Below are positions 43,863 through 52,228 of a stretch of 64,000 nucleotides of DNA, piece after piece. The DNA is from Fen-1308 sp035319185 (GTDB lineage Bacteria > Nitrospirota > Thermodesulfovibrionia > Thermodesulfovibrionales > Dissulfurispiraceae), in the NCBI GenBank assembly GCA_035319185.1, contig DATHDF010000067.1, positions 12,999-76,998 of the forward strand. The letters are read 5' to 3'. The notes under the pieces are model-generated. The model was not told the DNA's origin. It saw only the letters and a list, made by a program, of their open reading frames with translations, and ran no database searches. Every line of letters starts with the position of its first letter. Positions within the stretch are counted from its first letter, which is position 1. The position numbers and the translations under genes are program-made.

Positions 43863-44456
43863 TTAAGCCTTGCCGACTTTTTTCCTCAGCGTTTCCAGCA
43901 GAGACTCGGGCGGCTTGTTAGACAATGCCTCTCTGAACTGGGTGCGATAGTTGTTGACCAGGCTCACGCCTTCGATCACTACATCGTAGACAAGCCATTT
44001 CCCGTTTTCATTTATCGCCCGGTAGTTGATGGGAATCTCCTGCGTCTTTCTCAACACGATGCTCTGGACTTCAACAGTATTTTCGGTAAGCCTGGCTTCT
44101 TTGGTAAAGCTGATCTTTTCATCAGTATATGAGGTGATCTTCTCGGCATAGGTATCGGAGAGCAGGTCCTTGAAGAGCGAAATAAATTCGGCCTGCTGCT
44201 GCAGATTGAACTTGCGCCAGTTCAGGGCAAGGGTCCTCTTGGACATCTCGGTAAAGTCGAACATCCCGTCCGCGATCGCGCGGACCTTTTTCGTCTTTAC
44301 CTTTTTGCCTGCTTCGGACTTAAGCGAAGGGTCGCGAAGCACCTCCAAAACCTTGTCGACCTGGCCCTTAACAGCTTCCATAGGGGATTCCGCATAAGCT
44401 TCCGATAAAAAAATTACGCACAGGGTTATTGCAATGATTGACATGAATCTCTTCAT
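43863..44456 (-). CDS. mlaC: MlaC periplasmic phospholipid-binding protein
   Basis: 197 residues. Signal peptide KRFMSIIAITLCVIFLSEAY, cleaved at AYA-ES. The mature part has MEAVKGQVDKVLEVLRD, MFDFTEMSKRTLALNWRKFN and LQQQAEFISLFKDLLSDTYA, IPINYRAINENGKWLVYDVV and IEGVSLVNNYRTQFREAL, the characteristic Ttg2D/MlaC pattern of the soluble carrier that moves phospholipids across the periplasm between MlaA and the MlaFEDB complex. Tightly placed between mlaD (30 nt) and mlaA (32 nt). Confidence 0.93.
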   Translation of the reverse strand: MKRFMSIIAITLCVIFLSEAYAESPMEAVKGQVDKVLEVLRDPSLKSEAGKKVKTKKVRAIADGMFDFTEMSKRTLALNWRKFNLQQQAEFISLFKDLLSDTYAEKITSYTDEKISFTKEARLTENTVEVQSIVLRKTQEIPINYRAINENGKWLVYDVVIEGVSLVNNYRTQFREALSNKPPESLLETLRKKVGKA

Positions 44457-44486
44457 CTCATCCTCCGGCCTGTATATATTCGACTT

Positions 44487-44951
44487 TTATTTGTTCGTTT
44501 TCTTGTTAATGTCTCCGAACGCATATTTTCCTATCATTTCCTCCAGATCAATCGGGGCCGTAGTCTCCGAGATCCTTCCGCCGGGCTTTAAAATATTTCC
44601 AGCCCCTCCGGGATCTATCTTAATGTATTTATCGCCGATAAGACCTGAAGTCTTGATAGAGGCGCTTGCGTCGTCGTAGACCTTTAAGCCCTTCCTGATC
44701 TTTAATTCTACCACGGCCATCTGTTTTTGTTGATCGATGGCCAACTTTTCAACCCGCCCCACTTCAATCCCGTCGATCTCGACCGAATTGCCCGTCTTAA
44801 GCCCCGAGACCGAGGTGAAATCCGCGAACAAAGAATAGTAGTTATCGCCAAAGAAAGAGACCCTTCCGAGCTTGAGTGTCATATATACAACACATACGAT
44901 ACCTGCCAAAACGAATATTCCGACGATTGTCTCCATCCGGTATCTCTTCAT
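44487..44951 (-). CDS. mlaD: MlaD, MCE-domain component of lipid ABC transporter
   Basis: 154 residues. One N-terminal transmembrane helix (ETIVGIFVLAGIVCVVYMTL) anchors an MCE domain: SVSGLKTGNSVEIDGIEVGR in the form FTSVSGLKTGNSVEIDGIEV, then DDASASIKTSGLIGDKYIKI and DPGGAGNILKPGGRI. MlaD hexamers form the periplasmic ring that shuttles lipid between MlaC and the MlaE permease. The length (about 150) is typical for a single-MCE MlaD. Overlaps mlaF by 4 nt. Confidence 0.95.
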   Translation of the reverse strand: MKRYRMETIVGIFVLAGIVCVVYMTLKLGRVSFFGDNYYSLFADFTSVSGLKTGNSVEIDGIEVGRVEKLAIDQQKQMAVVELKIRKGLKVYDDASASIKTSGLIGDKYIKIDPGGAGNILKPGGRISETTAPIDLEEMIGKYAFGDINKKTNK

Positions 44952-46198
44952 CGGGAATCAACCTCCCTGCCGCATTTGTATCTGGCGAGTATCGCCTGAT
45001 TCATTTCCGCCCTGCTTATGAGTAGTTCCACGTCGTCCTCCGTACTGCCCTGGGACATGCCGGCGCTGACGGATATCTCGAAGCATGCGTCGACCCCTAT
45101 CCTCGCGCCCGCTGAAGCCTGGATTGCAGGCAGCGCCTCATCCTCGAGGCTTCGGCCCATGTCGTGGAGTAATTGCCCTGCCTCTTCCGCGCCGATATGC
45201 GGCAGGACAGTCAATATCTTTTCACGGCTGTGGCGGGCAGAGAACCCGCCCAACGGACTGAAGTATCTGTCGACATATTCCCCAAGTGCCTTTATGACCT
45301 CGATAGCAGCCTGATGCCCAAGCGCTTCAGACAAAAAATCCATATGGACTCCGAACAGGATTGCCGTCAACCCATTGTCCGTCTTGCTCCTTCCAAGGGA
45401 AGCGGCATACCTCGTCCTGAAAACTTCTTTTGAAAGCAGGCCCGTAAGCTCGTCCCTGAGCCCCTCGATGCTCTGCAGAAACTCGTCGATCATGGGATGG
45501 CTCAGGCGCGAAAGATCATCATAATTACCGCTGAACGCAATCTTGCCTTCCCACAACAGAAGAATCCGATCAGAGATGAAAAAGACATCAGGGATATCGT
45601 GGCTGATCAGTATCGCTGTGAAGCCGAATTGCTTCCGGTAATGTGCGACCATGCTCAGTATGATATTCTTCCTTATAGGGTCCTGGCCGGTTGTCGGTTC
45701 GTCGAAGAGAACTATCGCAGGGTCGATCACCAGCGCGCGGGCAAGGGCCACGCGCTTCTGCATACCACCTGAAAGCTCCGATGGATACTTGTGTACAGCG
45801 TCGGCCAGCTCCATCTGCTCGCACCTGGACATTACCCTTCGTTCGATCTCCTTTTTGGCAAGGCCGGTTGTCTGTTTCAACGGCAGGGCTATATTGTCGA
45901 AGACAGTCATTGAATCGAAAAGGGCGTTATTCTGAAACATATAGCTAATCTTGCTGCGGTACCCGTCCCATTCGCCTCTTTTCATTTCGCGAACCGGCTT
46001 TCCCCTGAATAAGATCTCGCCCGCATCAGGAGAGAGCAGGCCGATGATGTGCTTCAACAGCACGCTCTTGCCGCTTCCGCTCTTGCCTATTATGGTAGTA
46101 ATCTGGTTTTCGTAGATGGAGAGGTTAGTCCTGTCGAGGACGATTTTGTCGTCGAATCTCTTTGTGACATCCCTGAACTCTATGAGCGGAGTTTCCAT
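44948..46198 (-). CDS. MlaF ATPase fused to a degenerate GGDEF-like domain
   Basis: 416 residues from ATG 46198 (GTAGGAG upstream, 8 nt after mlaE). Residues 1-245 are an ABC ATPase of the MlaF type: ITTIIGKSGSGKSVLLKHII (Walker A), YPSELSGGMQKRVALARALV (signature), AIVLFDEPTTGQDPI (Walker B) and ILISHD. The remaining 165 residues are not part of ordinary MlaF: they start LRDELTGLLSKEVFRTRYAA, followed by ILFGVHMDFLSEALGHQAAI and end in EISVSAGMSQGSTEDDVELL with AEMNQAILARYKCGREVD. This follows GGDEF domain layout, but the GGDEF motif itself is replaced near GGFSARHSREK, so cyclase activity is unlikely. Confidence 0.88.
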   Translation of the reverse strand: METPLIEFRDVTKRFDDKIVLDRTNLSIYENQITTIIGKSGSGKSVLLKHIIGLLSPDAGEILFRGKPVREMKRGEWDGYRSKISYMFQNNALFDSMTVFDNIALPLKQTTGLAKKEIERRVMSRCEQMELADAVHKYPSELSGGMQKRVALARALVIDPAIVLFDEPTTGQDPIRKNIILSMVAHYRKQFGFTAILISHDIPDVFFISDRILLLWEGKIAFSGNYDDLSRLSHPMIDEFLQSIEGLRDELTGLLSKEVFRTRYAASLGRSKTDNGLTAILFGVHMDFLSEALGHQAAIEVIKALGEYVDRYFSPLGGFSARHSREKILTVLPHIGAEEAGQLLHDMGRSLEDEALPAIQASAGARIGVDACFEISVSAGMSQGSTEDDVELLISRAEMNQAILARYKCGREVDSR

Positions 46199-46206
46199 AA
46201 TGGCTC

Positions 46207-47019
46207 CTACATGAGAAACGACGTGACCACGTAGTCGGCAACAAGTATCAGGACACACGAAACCACGACTGCCGACGTTGTAGAAATACTGACGCTTTTT
46301 GCTCCGTACGCTTCGGTACGCAGATGGGTAAAATAACCCATGTAGCAGCAGGTAACCGAGACGATTATTGCAAAGACAACCGATTTGATGAAGCCGCCGC
46401 GCACGTCAGACCATTCCACATACGAATGTATGCGGGAAAAATACGCGCCCTCGTTCACTCCGAGCAGGACAACACCCGTAAGATATCCGCCTATGATACC
46501 TACTAGGTCGAAAAACGTAGTTAGAAGCGGGAAGCTGACAAGGGCAGCAGCAATGCGGGGACTGATCAGAAACCCGAGAGGATCGATACGCATGGTGTAC
46601 AATGCATCGATCTGCTCCGAAATGCGAAGAATGCCTATTTCAGCGGTCATGGCGGAACCAGCGCGCGCGGTAATCATGATTGCGGTAAGCACGGGCCCAA
46701 GCTCTCGTATCAGGGTCAGGGCTACTACAGAACCGAGCACACCCTCAGAGCCGAATTTTATCAGGGTATAAAAAAGCTGCAGACCTAGAACCATTCCGGC
46801 AAAAAGGGCTACAAGCATAACTATGTTCGATGACCTTGCGCCGATATGGTAAACCTGCTGGATAATTTCGTTCAGCTGCCTGCGCCGGAAGATTCTCACG
46901 AAAGATAGCACGAAGAATATAGCAGCGGCTCCGAGGTCGTCCACAAGCTTCATAGTACCAGCGCCAAGCGAATCGATGACAATCCTTAAGGGGAAGGCCC
47001 TCGTAGAATGCAATGCCAT
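46207..47019 (-). CDS. mlaE: MlaE permease of the phospholipid ABC transporter
   Basis: 270 residues. VYHIGARSSNIVMLVALFAG, then MVLGLQLFYTLIKFGSEGVL and ALTLIRELGPVLTAIMITAR with AGSAMTAEIGILRISEQIDA are the MlaE family core (the EQIDAL block is diagnostic), with five hydrophobic segments. It is the integral membrane component paired with MlaF and MlaD. The N-terminal 22 residues before MKLVDDLG could be dispensable. It follows cbiET by 65 nt on the same strand and is 8 nt before mlaF, so the whole mlaEFDC-mlaA-asmA set could be read from the cbiET promoter or from an own promoter in that gap. Confidence 0.94.
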   Translation of the reverse strand: MALHSTRAFPLRIVIDSLGAGTMKLVDDLGAAAIFFVLSFVRIFRRRQLNEIIQQVYHIGARSSNIVMLVALFAGMVLGLQLFYTLIKFGSEGVLGSVVALTLIRELGPVLTAIMITARAGSAMTAEIGILRISEQIDALYTMRIDPLGFLISPRIAAALVSFPLLTTFFDLVGIIGGYLTGVVLLGVNEGAYFSRIHSYVEWSDVRGGFIKSVVFAIIVSVTCCYMGYFTHLRTEAYGAKSVSISTTSAVVVSCVLILVADYVVTSFLM

Positions 47020-47084
47020 TTTAGTATTTTATCTCTTTTTCGGAGCGCTCACAATGCCCTGATGATCCCCAAACAAGCTTTCCG

Positions 47085-48374
47085 TTATTTCGTTCCCCGG
47101 ATCACGAATACAGGATTCAGGGCCGAAAAGAAGTGGCCGTCTCCAATCGGCTTCATCCTCGATACCGATATCTGTGCGGCTTCGACCGCATAGCCATTGC
47201 TTTTCAGCGCTTCAGAGGCGAGCGAGAATGTTTCAAGGGTGGCAGCATTTATGACTATTACCCCGGCTCGCATATGTTTAGCACAATCTGCGATTATTGC
47301 AGCTATCCTGCCGCCGCTGCCTCCGATGAAAACCCTGTCCGGGGCAGGCAACTGCGAAAGGGCCTCCGGCGCAGAGCCCCTTATGACTTCAATATTTACA
47401 GGACCATATCGATCAAGATTGAGGAGCAGATTGGCAACCTGGCTGTCGTCCTTCTCCACTGAGAACACTTTCAGGCCGGGGCAGAGGCGCGCAGCCTCAA
47501 TCGATACCGATCCCGAACCCGCGCCGATATCCCATAACACTCCATCCAGCGGCAGTCTTAGTCTGTGAAGAGCGGCTGCCCTTACCTCGTCCTTGGTTAT
47601 CAGCCCGCGCGAATGTGAGAGCTCGTCTTCAGTAAGTCCGAAGATTACCTTACCTCTCAAACACGCGTGTACAGAGTTGCCGTCAGCCAGGGACCTGTTG
47701 GTAACGATGACAACGTTCGGATCGTAAAATTCACGTTGCGCAATATCTGCCGCGGTCCCTTCAATGACCCTTTCGTCAGGGTATCCGATTTTCTCGCATA
47801 CATAAACCCTGATGTGCGGAAGCAGTTCGGAACCGCATGCCGAAACCAGCGATCGGGCGATGAGCGATGGATTGTTGACACTGTCGGTAAGTATGCCAAT
47901 CCTCTGATACTGCAAAACGAGCGTCGGCAAATCGCCAAGTCCGTATTCAAGCTTTCTCCTGCGCCCTGCGTCGGGACCGCCGTGCAGACTCATCAGCAAG
48001 GCGTCGTCCCATGGCTCCCTGATTCGTGCAAATGCGAGTTGCATACTCGACATGTCGGGCAGGATCTCGCATGCATCTTTTCCGAAATCCTGCAGGACCC
48101 TCCGGCCGATCCCGAAAAACATCGGATCGCCGGATGCAAGCAACACGACAGTCGAAGCGTTGCCATCTTCCAGCGCGACCCTGATACGATCCATCGTCTC
48201 GGATATATTATTGATGACCTTGATTCTGTCCCTGACCGACTCAAACTCCTCATAGCGCGAAAAGACGGCCTGCAGTCTGCCTGAAGCAAGTATGGTGTGG
48301 GATGCGAGAACAATGCTTCGTGATCTGAGATCAAGAGGTTTATATCCGATGCCTATGACAAATATCCGCGCCAT
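47085..48374 (-). CDS. CbiE-CbiT (CobL) fusion: cobalt-precorrin-7 C5 and -6B C15 methyltransferase/decarboxylase
   Basis: 429 residues, ATG preceded by GGAG 9 nt upstream. The first 210 residues are CbiE: FVIGIGYKPLDLRSRSIVLA, VVLLASGDPMFFGIGRRVLQ, ILPDMSSMQLAFARIREPWD and LSLHGGPDAG-like SLHGGPDAGRR. After about residue 240 the CbiT domain starts: GLITKDEVRAAALHRLRLPL, DGVLWDIGAGSGSVSIEAAR and VEKDDSQVANLLLNLDRYG. CbiT methylates C15 and removes the acetate carboxyl at C12; CbiE methylates C5. It is the only cobalamin gene between two main blocks and lies upstream of mlaE, apparently in the same transcription direction. Confidence 0.94.
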   Translation of the reverse strand: MARIFVIGIGYKPLDLRSRSIVLASHTILASGRLQAVFSRYEEFESVRDRIKVINNISETMDRIRVALEDGNASTVVLLASGDPMFFGIGRRVLQDFGKDACEILPDMSSMQLAFARIREPWDDALLMSLHGGPDAGRRRKLEYGLGDLPTLVLQYQRIGILTDSVNNPSLIARSLVSACGSELLPHIRVYVCEKIGYPDERVIEGTAADIAQREFYDPNVVIVTNRSLADGNSVHACLRGKVIFGLTEDELSHSRGLITKDEVRAAALHRLRLPLDGVLWDIGAGSGSVSIEAARLCPGLKVFSVEKDDSQVANLLLNLDRYGPVNIEVIRGSAPEALSQLPAPDRVFIGGSGGRIAAIIADCAKHMRAGVIVINAATLETFSLASEALKSNGYAVEAAQISVSRMKPIGDGHFFSALNPVFVIRGTK

Positions 48375-48659
48375 ACTTTATCACTCCGCCCATCCTGTTG
48401 AAGTTGCTTCTATTGTAAGCCCTGGGTGATAAATTGTGAAGCGCAAAATTATCCTGCACTGAAGCCGCATAGAGATGAGGGAGCGCGAAGCGTTGATAAT
48501 AAACGATTTGCCGCGATAGCGATACGCCAACAAATTTGTAAACGTTTGATGTTGCAGACAAAAATTGATTGACAATAGGGGAAGAGTTCGGCGATAATTT
48601 CCGTTAAGCAGATGTTGTTGAATACAACATAATTAATCAATGCTCAGGGAGGTTGCATA
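48375..48659. other. Divergent intergenic region between cbiET and the histone-like gene
   Basis: Holds the promoter of the histone-like gene (separate entry) and presumably the cbiET promoter. No RNA gene or frame with support. Confidence 0.4.
48569..48598 (+). promoter_or_regulatory. Sigma-70 promoter of histone-like gene
   Basis: TTGACA (48569-48574), 18-nt spacer, GATAAT (48593-48598), about 60 nt before the ATG at 48660, which itself has GGGAGG upstream. A near-consensus pair indicating strong expression. Confidence 0.7.
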
Positions 48660-48932
48660 ATGGCAGTAGCAAAGAAGGCTGTGAAGAAAGCTGTGAAGAC
48701 CGTTAAGGCTGCCGAGAAAAAGGTTGTCAAGAAGGCAAAGTCCGTTGCAAAGGCTGCTGAAAAGGCCGTTGCGAAAAAGACAACTTCAACCGTGAAAAAG
48801 GCCGCCAAGAAGGTCGTGAAGGCCGCCAAAACCGCAGAGAAGAAGGTTGCGAAGACCGTAAAGGCTGTAGAAAAGAAAACCGTAAAGAAGGTTGCTGCCG
48901 CCGCCAAGGCAGTGAAGAAAAAAATCAAATAA
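48660..48932 (+). CDS. Histone H1-like lysine/alanine-rich DNA-binding protein
   Basis: 90 residues made almost entirely of Lys, Ala, Val, Glu and Thr, in repeats such as KKAVKKAVKTVKAAEKK, AEKAVAKKTTSTVKKA and AKTAEKKVAKTVKAVEKKTV. This composition matches bacterial histone H1-like proteins (AlgP/HctB-type tails) that bind DNA non-specifically and compact the nucleoid. The heptad-like K-x-A/V spacing allows an amphipathic helix with one basic face. A near-consensus promoter and GGGAGG ribosome site suggest abundant product. It is an isolated plus-strand gene between two minus-strand cobalamin blocks. Confidence 0.85.
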   Translation: MAVAKKAVKKAVKTVKAAEKKVVKKAKSVAKAAEKAVAKKTTSTVKKAAKKVVKAAKTAEKKVAKTVKAVEKKTVKKVAAAAKAVKKKIK

Positions 48933-48969
48933 ATTGCAGTCCGGTTACCCCGGCGGAGGATTGCTGCAA

Positions 48970-50100
48970 CTATAAACTGCAGGCAATAATTTCTCCGCCG
49001 TAAGAAACAAGAACTGCACTGAGATGCACGGGGTCTGCGATGTCCGAAGCATAGGATTTTGCGGCGTTGCAGACCTTGGTCAGTGCCGATTTATGATCCA
49101 AAGCGCCGGACATCAGGCAATCGAATATTTCCCGCGCAGTGTTGAATGCAATATGTTTCGGCAACCCTATCCCCAGGCTTTCAAGGAAGTCGACTGCTTT
49201 CAGGATATCTATCGCGCCGTGCCTGACATGCGTCTGCGGTGTCGCCATCGCAATCTTGAGCATCTTCGCCCACTGAGCGCAGACCTGGATTTTGGAAAAG
49301 CGTCTCGCAGCGGCTTCCCTCAGCGAGAACTCCAGGTAATCACCCATCATTACATATGATTCCTCCGGCAGGCAGTATTTCCTGATGTGGGCGTTTTCTG
49401 AAGCCCTTCCTGCAGATAGCACAATCGCGGAAAGCCCGCATGCCTTTGCGACATCCATGGATGCCGAGATGGTGGCGGTCCACGCCTCAGCGGAAAGAGG
49501 CTTTACAATGCCGGTTGTGCCCAGAATGGAAATACCGCCCACTATGCCGAGTCTTTCGTTCAGAGTTTTCTTTGCAAGAGATTCGCCGTCTGTTACCGAA
49601 ATTGTAATTTCAATGGAGCGGTGCGAATCAGGAGTCCGCAGAGTCTGATTGCAAAACGTATCTCCTTCGCATATTGCTTCGGACGCGGCCTCAAATATCA
49701 TCCTTTGGGGAACTGGATTAATAGCCGGGGCACCGACCTGGATGGCAAGTCCCGGCTTCGTCGCTGTGCCTACTCCATTGCCTCCCCTTATACTAATACC
49801 ATCTGCTTCACCCTGAAGAATGAATCTCGCGTTCGCAATGATTTCTGCGCCGTTTGTGACATCAGGATCATCGCCGGCATCCTTGATCACCGAGGCAAAG
49901 CAAGCGTCATCCCTTTTGCCCCATCTGTGAACCTTAAATGCCGCTCTGCTGCCGTCTGGAAACGGGATGGACACTTGAAAAGGAGCTGCATGTTGGGGCA
50001 TGGCAGAACGCATCTCCATCAGCAATTGAACCGCCGCCCTGGCTGCCGCTGCAGCGCACGCCCCGGTTGTATATCCGGATCTAAGCCCTCTTCTTCTCAT
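48970..50100 (-). CDS. cbiD: Cobalt-precorrin-5B C1-methyltransferase CbiD
   Basis: 376 residues. The opening LRSGYTTGACAAAAARAAVQ is the CbiD hallmark; VIKDAGDDPDVTNGAEIIAN, GNGVGTATKPGLAIQVGAPA and INPVPQRMI, GISILGTTGIVKPLSAEAW, and HIRKYCLPEESYVMMGDYLE follow in the family order. The enzyme places the C1 methyl in the anaerobic corrin route, where aerobic organisms use CobF. Only 0 nt separates it from cobO upstream (stop at 50101), so it is the last gene of the long cobalamin operon running from the riboswitch at the right edge. Confidence 0.96.
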   Translation of the reverse strand: MRRRGLRSGYTTGACAAAAARAAVQLLMEMRSAMPQHAAPFQVSIPFPDGSRAAFKVHRWGKRDDACFASVIKDAGDDPDVTNGAEIIANARFILQGEADGISIRGGNGVGTATKPGLAIQVGAPAINPVPQRMIFEAASEAICEGDTFCNQTLRTPDSHRSIEITISVTDGESLAKKTLNERLGIVGGISILGTTGIVKPLSAEAWTATISASMDVAKACGLSAIVLSAGRASENAHIRKYCLPEESYVMMGDYLEFSLREAAARRFSKIQVCAQWAKMLKIAMATPQTHVRHGAIDILKAVDFLESLGIGLPKHIAFNTAREIFDCLMSGALDHKSALTKVCNAAKSYASDIADPVHLSAVLVSYGGEIIACSL

Positions 50101-50619
50101 TTACATCTCAATGCCTGTACGCGCCTTGACGCCCTTGTCATGATAGTGCTTAATCTCGCGCATCTCGGTCACAAGATCGGCAATTTCAACAACCCTGGGA
50201 TCGGCATATCGTCCGGTTAATACCACCTCAACCGGCGACGGCTTCGATTCGAGCAGTTCGAGAAGCTGTCCGACCTCAACGAGCCCTGCCTTGATCGCGA
50301 TATTGATTTCATCCAGTATGACCAGGTCAAATTCCGCCGACCGGATCGCCGAGTCAATTTCATGCAATCCTCTGGCTGCGGCGTTGATTTCAGCGCCGGT
50401 CCTCTGCTGACCACGGAGAAACCCGGTGCCGAACTGCTTAACCGTTATAAGGTCGCTGAAACGCGCCAGCGCCTTATGCTCGCTGCATACCCTTTTCTTG
50501 ATGAATTGGGCGAAATAGACTTTATGCCCGGCGCCGGCCGCCCTCACGGCAAGTCCGAGCGCAGCAGTGGTCTTGCCTTTCCCGCTTCCGGTATAAACCT
50601 GTATATATCCCTTTCTCAT
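50101..50619 (-). CDS. cobO: Cob(I)yrinic acid a,c-diamide adenosyltransferase CobO/BtuR
   Basis: 172 residues. GYIQVYTGSGKGKTTAALGL has the P-loop used for ATP, and FAQFIKKRVCSEHKALARF, DLVILDEINIAIKAGLVEVG and VVLTGRYADPRVVEIADLVT complete the CobO/BtuR/CobA-type adenosyltransferase pattern. It attaches the 5'-deoxyadenosyl upper ligand to the reduced corrinoid. The ATG overlaps the cbiO stop by 4 nt (50616-50619). Length is slightly below the 190-200 of E. coli BtuR because the N-terminal extension is missing. Confidence 0.94.
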   Translation of the reverse strand: MRKGYIQVYTGSGKGKTTAALGLAVRAAGAGHKVYFAQFIKKRVCSEHKALARFSDLITVKQFGTGFLRGQQRTGAEINAAARGLHEIDSAIRSAEFDLVILDEINIAIKAGLVEVGQLLELLESKPSPVEVVLTGRYADPRVVEIADLVTEMREIKHYHDKGVKARTGIEM

Positions 50620-51488
50620 CTTTTTTCTCTTGATGCCACCTTCAATATTTCACGTCTGGCCTCGCCTATAGTAAGGGGAATTTTATTGAAGGGTATTTTA
50701 TCTTCATGCTTCAGGGTGTGAATTAGCTCAGCGATGTGGGGAAGCCTGAGCTTAACACTCGACATCTCCTCCGGCGCTGTAAATACGTCTTCAGGTGTTC
50801 CCCCCCTGATAATACTTCCCTTGCTCATAATATGTAGCCTGTGAAGAAACAGCGGCACCAGATCTACGCTGTGAGTTGCCATTACGATTGTAACTCCGTT
50901 ATCGCGGTTCAATTTCTGCAGGAGGCGCATCATCCTGTATTCGCCCATCGGATCGAGGCCTGCCGTCGGTTCGTCCAGAAGCAATATCTCGTGTCCCATT
51001 GCAAGCAGGCCCGCGATGCAGATCCGCTTCTTCTGCCCGAAGCTGAGATTGTGAATCGATTTCCCGGCGTATTCGGACATATCGACCAGAGTGAGCGCAT
51101 TGCCGACCCGTTCCGCAATCTCCTTCGACGAAAATCCCATGTTGGCGGGTCCGAAGGCAACGTCTTCGAATACCGATGACGCAAAGAGCTGGTCATCGGG
51201 GTTCTGAAATATGAGGCCGACCTTCCTGTAAATGTCTTTCGGCGAGAGCTTCCTGATATCGAGTCCGTCAAGCAGGACAGTACCATTGAAGTCCTTGATC
51301 AGGCCGTCCATTATTTTCAAGAGGGTTGTCTTCCCGGAACCGTTAGAGCCGAGTATTCCAGCAAATTCCCCCATCTTTATTTCGAGCAAAATTGCCGATA
51401 ATGCTCGCGTTCCGTCCGGATAGGAAAAGGAATTGATCGAAACTGACAATCTTGTCTGCTCCGAATTCGGCATTGTCACATTTTCCAA
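50616..51488 (-). CDS. cbiO: Cobalt ECF transporter ATPase CbiO
   Basis: 290 residues. An energy-coupling-factor ATPase: FAGILGSNGSGKTTLLKIMD (Walker A), Q-loop GLIFQNPDDQLFASSVFEDV, signature HNLSFGQKKRICIAGLLAMG, Walker B LLLDEPTAGLDPMGE and MATHSVDLVPLFLHR. The QNPDDQLF pattern is typical for ECF ATPases. It supplies energy to CbiM/CbiN/CbiQ for cobalt import. The start overlaps cbiQ by 13 nt; alternative in-frame ATG (MPNSEQ) lies five codons in. Downstream cobO overlaps by 4 nt. Confidence 0.94.
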   Translation of the reverse strand: MENVTMPNSEQTRLSVSINSFSYPDGTRALSAILLEIKMGEFAGILGSNGSGKTTLLKIMDGLIKDFNGTVLLDGLDIRKLSPKDIYRKVGLIFQNPDDQLFASSVFEDVAFGPANMGFSSKEIAERVGNALTLVDMSEYAGKSIHNLSFGQKKRICIAGLLAMGHEILLLDEPTAGLDPMGEYRMMRLLQKLNRDNGVTIVMATHSVDLVPLFLHRLHIMSKGSIIRGGTPEDVFTAPEEMSSVKLRLPHIAELIHTLKHEDKIPFNKIPLTIGEARREILKVASREKR

Positions 51489-52228
51489 ACGACCCCCATC
51501 AGAATGATAAAAATAATGGAGCAGGCCACGTCCGACGTCCTGAATGGTTCGTGTTTCAGCGTCGGCATGTTTCCGTCGTAACCGCGCTGGAGCATTGCCA
51601 CTGTTATATTTTGACTGTTTTCGAATGCCTTGAGGGTCAATGTGCCTGCCAGAGTGCCGAATGAGCCGAGGCCGCGCCTGATCGAAGAATAGCCCAGGCG
51701 GTTTTTCTGCGCGTTGTAGATAACGATGGCATCTTCAAGGAGCATGAAAAGGTATCGGTAGGCGAAGAGCAGTATTTCTATGAATCCTTTCGGCACCTTC
51801 ATCCATGACAGACCCGCGATCAGTTCTGTAAAAGGGGTGGAGAAACCAAGTACCGCCACAACAGAAACAGCGCCAGCAATCCTGCAGGCAATCATCAATC
51901 CATCCGCCAGACCGTCCTTATGCCCGGCCATATGGAATCCGAGAATGCTGAACGAAAACATAACGTCTTTTCCGGAGAAGAGGAACTTCAGCATGATGAC
52001 CACGCATGCGATGAACAGCGGCTCTGAAAAACGCAGCGCCAGGACCCTAGGAGGTATCTTCATCATGATACAGAGCCCGATACCGAGTACAAAAACTATT
52101 AGCGGAAAGGTGAATCCTTTATAGCTCAGCACGAACGCCAGCATTGCGACGGCGACAAGCAGCTTAATCCTTGCATCTATGCGCGAGAGCAAGTGCTCCT
52201 TTTTGAAGTATTCAGAAAAGATTTCCAT
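51476..52228 (-). CDS. cbiQ: Cobalt ECF transporter membrane component CbiQ
   Basis: 250 residues. DARIKLLVAVAMLAFVLSYK, then five hydrophobic helices and FIEILLFAYRYLFMLLEDAI, GLGSFGTLAGTLTLKAFENS and AMLQRGYDGNMPTLK follow the T-component pattern, including the coupling-helix-like ARG-equivalent MLQRGYDG. It links CbiM to the ATPase CbiO. ATG overlaps the cbiN-like stop at 52228 by 1 nt; the 3' end overlaps cbiO by 13 nt. Confidence 0.93.
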   Translation of the reverse strand: MEIFSEYFKKEHLLSRIDARIKLLVAVAMLAFVLSYKGFTFPLIVFVLGIGLCIMMKIPPRVLALRFSEPLFIACVVIMLKFLFSGKDVMFSFSILGFHMAGHKDGLADGLMIACRIAGAVSVVAVLGFSTPFTELIAGLSWMKVPKGFIEILLFAYRYLFMLLEDAIVIYNAQKNRLGYSSIRRGLGSFGTLAGTLTLKAFENSQNITVAMLQRGYDGNMPTLKHEPFRTSDVACSIIFIILMGVVWKM

